DNA of 60,457 bases, from contig JACZJQ010000191.1 of assembly GCA_014860455.1 (NCBI GenBank), forward strand, positions 1 through 60,457. Direction: 5' to 3'. This document shows, piece by piece, positions 55,814-60,457 of the stretch. Both the position numbers and the translations under genes were made by a program. The DNA comes from Bryobacteraceae bacterium. GTDB taxonomy: Bacteria; Acidobacteriota; Terriglobia; Bryobacterales; Bryobacteraceae. The notes under the pieces are model-generated. The model had not been told where the DNA came from. It made no database searches and saw only the letters and a list, made by a program, of their open reading frames with translations. How positions within the stretch are numbered: the stretch's first letter is position 1; each line of letters opens with the position of its first letter.

Positions 55814-56033
55814 AGAGACTCCGGCGCCAGTGCGCTCCGCATTCGCTCCCGGACCGTCCAAGCCCCAACGGCCGGCTGCAGGGTAGCGGTCGGCCCCATC
55901 AATAACCTGATGTCCAGTCGCTTGGGAGTGCGCTTCAAAACGTGCGCGCGACGCCGGGTGATTGCCGATCGCACTCTCGACGGTGACAGAGCACCGGTTG
56001 CGGTCTCCCTTCCGCGCAGTCGTGTTGGCCCGA

Positions 56034-56861
56034 TCAGCGGGAAACAGGTTTGGCGGTGGGCTGCTTAGGCCACTCGACTTCGCAGTACATGCCGGGGACG
56101 AGGGCGCCGCTGGAGTTCGGGACGTCGAGTTCGACGGGCATGGTGCGGGTGGCGGCATCAAGGCTGCGGGGGATGCGGGCGATGGTGGCCGTGAAAGTCC
56201 GGCCGGGGTGGGCGGGGACCTTGAACTCCAGTTTGCGCCCGGCGCGGATGCCGGCGAGTTCGGCTTCGGGGACGGGGAGGACAAGGCGCAGGCGGGAGAC
56301 CTGTTCGAGTTCGAGCAAAGAGCCGGAATCGGGGGAGGCGAGGGCGCCGGGATGAACGTGGCGGGCGGTGATGATGCCGTCAAAGGGCGCGGTGATCCTA
56401 AGGTAGGCTTCCATTTCCTTGAGCGCGGTGGTTTGGGCACGGGCGGCGCCGGCGCTGCGCTCAAGGGCGGAGACGAGCATTTTCGCTGCGTCACGTTCCT
56501 TTTCGGCGAGGATGATATCGAGTTCGGCGACAACGCCCGGCGTGGCGCCGGCGGCTTTCAGGCGCTCGAAGCGGCTTTCTGCGCCGATGAAGCGTGCTTC
56601 GGCTTCGACGCGCTGGGCTTCGATGGCGCTGGCTTTCGCTTCGGCTTCTGCGATGCGGGCCTGCATTTCGGGGGCGTGGAGGACGATGAGGGCATCGCCC
56701 GTGCGCACGGTGGACCCGCGGTCCACGTTCACGCTTTCGACGATACCGGGGACGCGGGCCATGATGGAGACGCGCTGGAAGGGCGCAAGTTCGCCAGGCA
56801 GGCGGACGGACTGCGCCGCGAGCGGCAGGGCGAGGCCAAGCAGCAGACTAGACAGCTTCAT
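56034..56861 (-). CDS. RND efflux periplasmic adaptor (membrane fusion) protein
   Basis: A 275-residue adaptor with signal MKLSSLLLGLALPLAA. A barrel-sandwich half ('LAPFQRVSIMARVPGIVESV'), an alpha-hairpin with coiled coil ('EAKASAIEAQRVEAEARFIG'), the second half-motif 'ITAPFDGIITARHVHPGALA' and a beta-barrel region are visible. It bridges the inner-membrane pump and the TolC-like channel. The ATG at 56861 is chosen since the upstream 19 residues are unrelated. It overlaps the pump gene by 14 bases and is the last gene of the minus-strand unit. Confidence 0.9.
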   Translation of the reverse strand: MKLSSLLLGLALPLAAQSVRLPGELAPFQRVSIMARVPGIVESVNVDRGSTVRTGDALIVLHAPEMQARIAEAEAKASAIEAQRVEAEARFIGAESRFERLKAAGATPGVVAELDIILAEKERDAAKMLVSALERSAGAARAQTTALKEMEAYLRITAPFDGIITARHVHPGALASPDSGSLLELEQVSRLRLVLPVPEAELAGIRAGRKLEFKVPAHPGRTFTATIARIPRSLDAATRTMPVELDVPNSSGALVPGMYCEVEWPKQPTAKPVSR

Positions 56862-59800
56862 GGTAGAGACTCTCCGGGTCTTCGGGATCGAGGGAGGCCG
56901 AGTGGGCGCGCGCGCCACGCATGAGGATGGCGTAGACGGCGGGCAGGACGGTGAGGGTGGCGGCGGTGGCGCCGAGGAGTCCGCCGATCACGGCGCGGCC
57001 GAGGGGGGCGGTTTGGGCTCCGCCTTCACCGAGGCCGAGAGCGATGGGGACCATGCCGAGCGTCATTGCGGTGGCGGTCATGAGAATGGGACGCAGGCGG
57101 CCCTTCGAACCGCGACGGGCGGCTTCGAGCGGGTCCACTCCGGCGCAGCGTTCGTACTCGGCGAAGGAGCAGAGGAGGATGGCATTGGCGGCGGCGATGC
57201 CGGTGGCCATAATGGCGCCGAGGAAAGACTGCACGTTGAGGGTAGTGCCGGTGACGATCAGCATGATCGCGACGCCCGCGAGGACGCCGGGCGTAGTGGA
57301 GAGGATGGCGAGGCCGAGGCGCGGGGACTGGAAGTAGGCCGAGAGCAGCAGGAAGATCGTGACCAGCGACAGCGCGACGCCGAAGGCGAGGCTGGAGGAG
57401 GTCTCCTCGAAGGGCGGGATCTGGCCGCGCAGGACGACTTTGGAACCGCGAGGCGGTTCACCGGCGCGCGCAATGGCGGCGTTGACCTGGCGGGCGGCTT
57501 CGCCGAGGGCGACGCCGTGGAGGTTGGCCGTGATACTGACGACACGCTGCATGTTGTTGCGCTCGACGACGCCGGGTGCGGCGCCTGGCTTGATAGACGC
57601 GACATCGGAGAGAAGGGGGCGGGCGGAACCGTTCTGCATCACGGGGAGATTTCTGAGCTCGTCGAGCGAGTTCATGCGCTGGAAGGGGATTTCGACCTGG
57701 ATCTGGAAGGCGTTGCCGGAGCCGGGATCTCGCCAGTAGTTGGGTTGAATGAAGCGCGACGATGAGGTCGCCGCCACCATCGATTTGGCCACCGATTCCA
57801 TGGTGAGGCCGTATTGGGCGGCGCGGAGGCGGTCGATTTCGACGTCGATGGCAGGGTAGTCGAGCGCCTGTTCGTACTGAATGTCGCGGAGGATGTCGAG
57901 CTTCGAGAGTTCGGCGTGTAGCTTTTCGGCGTGGGTGCGATTGGCGGCGATGTTGGCGCCCTGCACAGCAACTTCAATGGGCGTGGGCGCGCCGAAGCTC
58001 ATCACCTGGCCGACGATGTCGCCGGGTTCGAAGCGGACATCGGCACCGGGCAGGTCTTTCGCGAAGCGCGCGCGGAGGCGTTCGCGCAGAGGTTCGCCCT
58101 GGAGCGGAGCTTCACGGCTGAGTTCCACCTTGAGCAGGCCTTCGTGCTGACCCGCGTTGAAGAGATGGATCATGTTGACGGGTTGCGAAGAAGGAGGTGT
58201 GCCGACGAAGGAGGTGGAGATGCTGATGTTCTGCTTGCCCGCCTCCTCTCCAATGATGGCAAGGGTGCGAAGGAGCTCCTGTTCAGCTTTCTCGACGCGC
58301 GCGCCGTCCTTGGCTCGGACGCGGAGTTGGAGGAAGTTGTCGCCGGATTGCGGAAACACTTCCTGGCCAAGGCGCGGGGCGAGGAGAGCGAGGAGGACGA
58401 CGGCGGAGACGGTGTAGAGGCCGGCGACCAGCCAGCGAGCGGAGACCACGCGATCGATGTAGCCGCCGTAGAGGCGGCCGAGGCGGGTGCCCTCGGAGTG
58501 CCCGCTGCCTTTCCGCAAGAGCCATACCGACATCACCGGCACAAGCGAACTGGACAGGACATAAGAGGAGATCATCGCGAAACCGACGGCGAGCGCGAGC
58601 GGCACGAACAACTGGCGGACAACGCCTTCCATCAGGAAAGCGGGCACAAAAACGCTGAGGATGGCGACCATCGCCAGCAGGCGCGGCACGGCGGTCTTTT
58701 TGCACGCATCGAGCACGGAGCGGGCACGGCTGAGGCCGGAGGCAAGGTGGGCGTGGATGTTCTCGATTTCGACGGTGGCTTCGTCGACGAGGATGCCGAC
58801 GGCGAGGGCGAGTCCGGCGAGCGTCATGATGTTGATGGTCTGGCCGGTGGCCCAGAGGCAGACAACGGAGGAGAGCAAGGCGGCGGGGATGGTGGTAATG
58901 ACAACGAGAGCGCCGCGCCAGTCGCGCAGGAAGAACAGTACGGCGATGCCAGTGAGCAGCGCGCCGAGCCAGGCTTCGGTGACGAGGTTGCGGATGGCGG
59001 CGGCGACGTAACGGGACTGGTCGAACTCGAGCGAGACGGTGACGTCCTCGGGGACGGCGGCCTGCATGTCGGGCATCGCCGTGCGAACGCGCTCGATGAC
59101 GCGCAGCGTGGAGGCGTCGGCCCGTTTGGTGACCGGGATGTAGACCGTGCGGATGCCGTTGACGTGCGCGTAGCCGGTGACGATATCGGTACCGACCTCG
59201 ATTGTGCCGAGGTCGCGCAGGTAGACGGCGGGATTGGCGCCGGGCCGGATGGGCGCTTCGAGCAGGCCATCGACCGCGCCGGCGAGGGTGGCGTTGGTGA
59301 CGGCGAAGAGGTTCTGGTCGCCGATGCGCATGTTTCCGGCGGGCATGACGGTACTGCCGCGAAGCGAGGCCTCGATGGCTTCTTCGGGAGAGACTTTGTA
59401 CTGGCGGAGTTTGTCGGGATCGAGGCGGAGGACGACGGACTTGGCCGCGCCTCCAAAGGGCGGGGGTGCGGAGACGCCTTCGAGCGTGGCGAACAGGGGG
59501 CGGACGCGGTTAATGGCGATGTCCTGCATCTCGCCTATCGAGCGGGTTTCGCTGCGGAAGACGAGTTGGCCGACGGCGACGCTGCCGGCGTCGAAGCGGG
59601 TGATGAAGGCGGGCACGGTGCCCGGTGGCATGAACGAGCGCGAACGCGTGGTGGCGGCGACGACGTCGGCGAGCGCCGCGGACATGTCGGTGTCGCGATG
59701 GAATGTGCATTTGATGAGCGAGCCGCCCTGGATGCTGCGCGACTCGACGTTCCGGATACCGGTGACGTAGAGCAGGTGGTACTCGTAGTAGTACGTCAGA

Positions 59801-59985
59801 AAGCCCTCCATCTGGGTGGGTGTCATGCCGCCGTATGGTTGGGCAATGTAAATGGTGGGCGCGCCCAACTGGGGGAAGATGTCAACGGGCATGCGCTGGA
59901 TCGCGAGCATGCTGAAGAACGCGATCGCCAGCACTGCGATGACGATAGTGATGGGGCGGCGAAGAGCGAGGCGGACGAGTTTCAT
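56848..59985 (-). CDS. RND-family efflux pump (AcrB/MexF-like inner-membrane transporter)
   Basis: A 1045-residue pump. It starts 'MKLVRLALRRPITIVIAVLA' and shows the RND pattern: a first helix, a large periplasmic loop ('DIFPQLGAPTIYIAQPYGGM'), a helix block with 'ALAVGILVDEATVEIENIHA' (proton-relay acids), a second loop and a final helix block ('GLGEGGAQTAPLGRAVIGGL'). Drug (HAE) versus metal (HME) specificity is unclear. The upstream 39 residues of the open frame are not part of the protein. It follows the TolC-like gene by one base. Confidence 0.93.
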   Translation of the reverse strand: MKLVRLALRRPITIVIAVLAIAFFSMLAIQRMPVDIFPQLGAPTIYIAQPYGGMTPTQMEGFLTYYYEYHLLYVTGIRNVESRSIQGGSLIKCTFHRDTDMSAALADVVAATTRSRSFMPPGTVPAFITRFDAGSVAVGQLVFRSETRSIGEMQDIAINRVRPLFATLEGVSAPPPFGGAAKSVVLRLDPDKLRQYKVSPEEAIEASLRGSTVMPAGNMRIGDQNLFAVTNATLAGAVDGLLEAPIRPGANPAVYLRDLGTIEVGTDIVTGYAHVNGIRTVYIPVTKRADASTLRVIERVRTAMPDMQAAVPEDVTVSLEFDQSRYVAAAIRNLVTEAWLGALLTGIAVLFFLRDWRGALVVITTIPAALLSSVVCLWATGQTINIMTLAGLALAVGILVDEATVEIENIHAHLASGLSRARSVLDACKKTAVPRLLAMVAILSVFVPAFLMEGVVRQLFVPLALAVGFAMISSYVLSSSLVPVMSVWLLRKGSGHSEGTRLGRLYGGYIDRVVSARWLVAGLYTVSAVVLLALLAPRLGQEVFPQSGDNFLQLRVRAKDGARVEKAEQELLRTLAIIGEEAGKQNISISTSFVGTPPSSQPVNMIHLFNAGQHEGLLKVELSREAPLQGEPLRERLRARFAKDLPGADVRFEPGDIVGQVMSFGAPTPIEVAVQGANIAANRTHAEKLHAELSKLDILRDIQYEQALDYPAIDVEIDRLRAAQYGLTMESVAKSMVAATSSSRFIQPNYWRDPGSGNAFQIQVEIPFQRMNSLDELRNLPVMQNGSARPLLSDVASIKPGAAPGVVERNNMQRVVSITANLHGVALGEAARQVNAAIARAGEPPRGSKVVLRGQIPPFEETSSSLAFGVALSLVTIFLLLSAYFQSPRLGLAILSTTPGVLAGVAIMLIVTGTTLNVQSFLGAIMATGIAAANAILLCSFAEYERCAGVDPLEAARRGSKGRLRPILMTATAMTLGMVPIALGLGEGGAQTAPLGRAVIGGLLGATAATLTVLPAVYAILMRGARAHSASLDPEDPESLYHEAV

Positions 59986-59986
59986 A

Positions 59987-60457
59987 TCAGCGCTCCACAG
60001 CCTCAAGGAAGGGTGAGAGATCGCCCTGCGCAGTGGCAAGGGCAAGCAGCGCACGCCAGACGCCCAGGCGGGCGAGTGAATCGTCGATCTCGGCCTGGGC
60101 AAGTTGGCGCTGCGCGTCGGCGACCTCGACGATGCCGGCGAGGCCCGAGCGGTAGCGCACTTGGGCCTGCTCGTGGGCGGCGCGCGCGGCTTCGAGTTGA
60201 ACCGGGGTGGTGGCGGTTAATCGCTCGGCTGCTTCGACGGTGGCGCGGGCGGTTTCGACCTGGGCCTTGAGTTGAAGGTCGATCTGGCGCAGACGCGAGG
60301 TTTCGGCCGCGGCGCGATGGTTTTGGGCTTCGTGGCGTGCGCGGTTGGCTGGACGTTCAAGGAAAGGGAAAGTGACAGTGAAGCCGAGGCCCCAATTGTA
60401 GAAGTTGGGGTAAAGGCCACGGGGCGGGCGGGACGTGGTCTGGTCGAAGTTGGCCCC
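59987..60457 (-). CDS. TolC-like outer-membrane efflux protein, C-terminal part (partial)
   Basis: Read on the minus strand, 156 codons and a TGA run off the right end of the window. The peptide has 'GLYPNFYNWGLGFTVTFPFL', 'ETSRLRQIDLQLKAQVETAR' and 'QVRYRSGLAGIVEVADAQRQ', the second OEP repeat of TolC/OprM proteins. It provides the outer-membrane channel for the RND pump downstream. The N-terminal half lies outside the window. Confidence 0.88.
   Translation of the reverse strand, partial: GANFDQTTSRPPRGLYPNFYNWGLGFTVTFPFLERPANRARHEAQNHRAAAETSRLRQIDLQLKAQVETARATVEAAERLTATTPVQLEAARAAHEQAQVRYRSGLAGIVEVADAQRQLAQAEIDDSLARLGVWRALLALATAQGDLSPFLEAVER

Noticed and set aside
55814-56033. Possible terminator or gene between the isomerase and the adaptor
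   Set aside because: No stem with a U run and no credible reading frame could be found by eye in these 220 bases.
57931-60270. A 779-codon plus-strand frame opposite the RND pump
   Set aside because: Its translation is Gly/Asp/Glu-rich without motifs, and the pump on the other strand is unmistakable.

Overview
The window reads as a chromosomal segment of a GC-rich soil bacterium, most likely an Acidobacteriota of the Solibacter/Bryobacter type. This is an inference from gene content: an Oar-like TonB-dependent receptor with an N-terminal carboxypeptidase-regulatory domain, a membrane protein with an N-terminal 'WKEIGEYL...AWEQERGLPV' helix-turn-helix, paired Sde182/DUF1593 nucleoside-hydrolase-like proteins, and a bactofilin. 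I see no insertion sequence, prophage, integrase or CRISPR array.

Layout. (1) 1-13.1 kb is the tuf-trpT-secE-nusG-rplKAJL-rpoBC housekeeping block. It has a terminator-like hairpin plus a strong promoter between rplL and rpoB, and a bidirectional terminator after rpoC. Its RpoB carries an unusual eight-cysteine, zinc-ribbon-like insertion near the N-terminus, and its NusG a 104-residue acidic, Pro/Ala-rich extension. (2) 13.1-21.1 kb holds mixed genes: a methyltransferase-like protein and a bactofilin (minus), a GAF protein, an Asp-box (BNR/Ycf48-like) exported protein, an exported sugar isomerase/epimerase-like TIM barrel, a secreted metzincin protease (minus), and a membrane-anchored HTH protein with an FG-GAP-like exterior. 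(3) 21.2-31.7 kb is a compact methylmalonyl-CoA operon: transcarboxylase 5S, 12S, a small helper, the 1.3S biotin carrier, epimerase, both mutase subunits, the MeaB chaperone and a succinate-type CoA-transferase. Together these encode the core of a Wood-Werkman (propionate) cycle. (4) 31.8-40.4 kb holds a 52-residue membrane protein, an adenylate-forming enzyme and an O-methyltransferase, then a four-gene overlapping operon of taurine/nitrate-type ABC transporter plus TonB receptor. (5) 40.6-55.8 kb is a carbohydrate region: two DUF1593 proteins, a DUF5060 glycosidase-like protein, and a nine-gene operon with split transketolase, FGGY kinase, SorC regulator, DUF2291 lipoprotein, ribose-type ABC importer and an L-fucose/L-arabinose-isomerase-like enzyme. 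(6) 55.8-60.5 kb on the minus strand is an RND efflux system (TolC-like, partial; RND pump; adaptor).

The most interesting candidates are the sugar operon, which combines isomerase, kinase and two-subunit transketolase like the known apiose (transketolase) pathway but with a different isomerase family, and the zinc-ribbon insertion in RpoB. Strand composition also changes abruptly inside the TonB receptor gene near 38.04 kb and again near 55.8-56.0 kb, suggesting rearrangement or recombination. All functional calls come from reading the sequence and from memory of the families; no database search was run.
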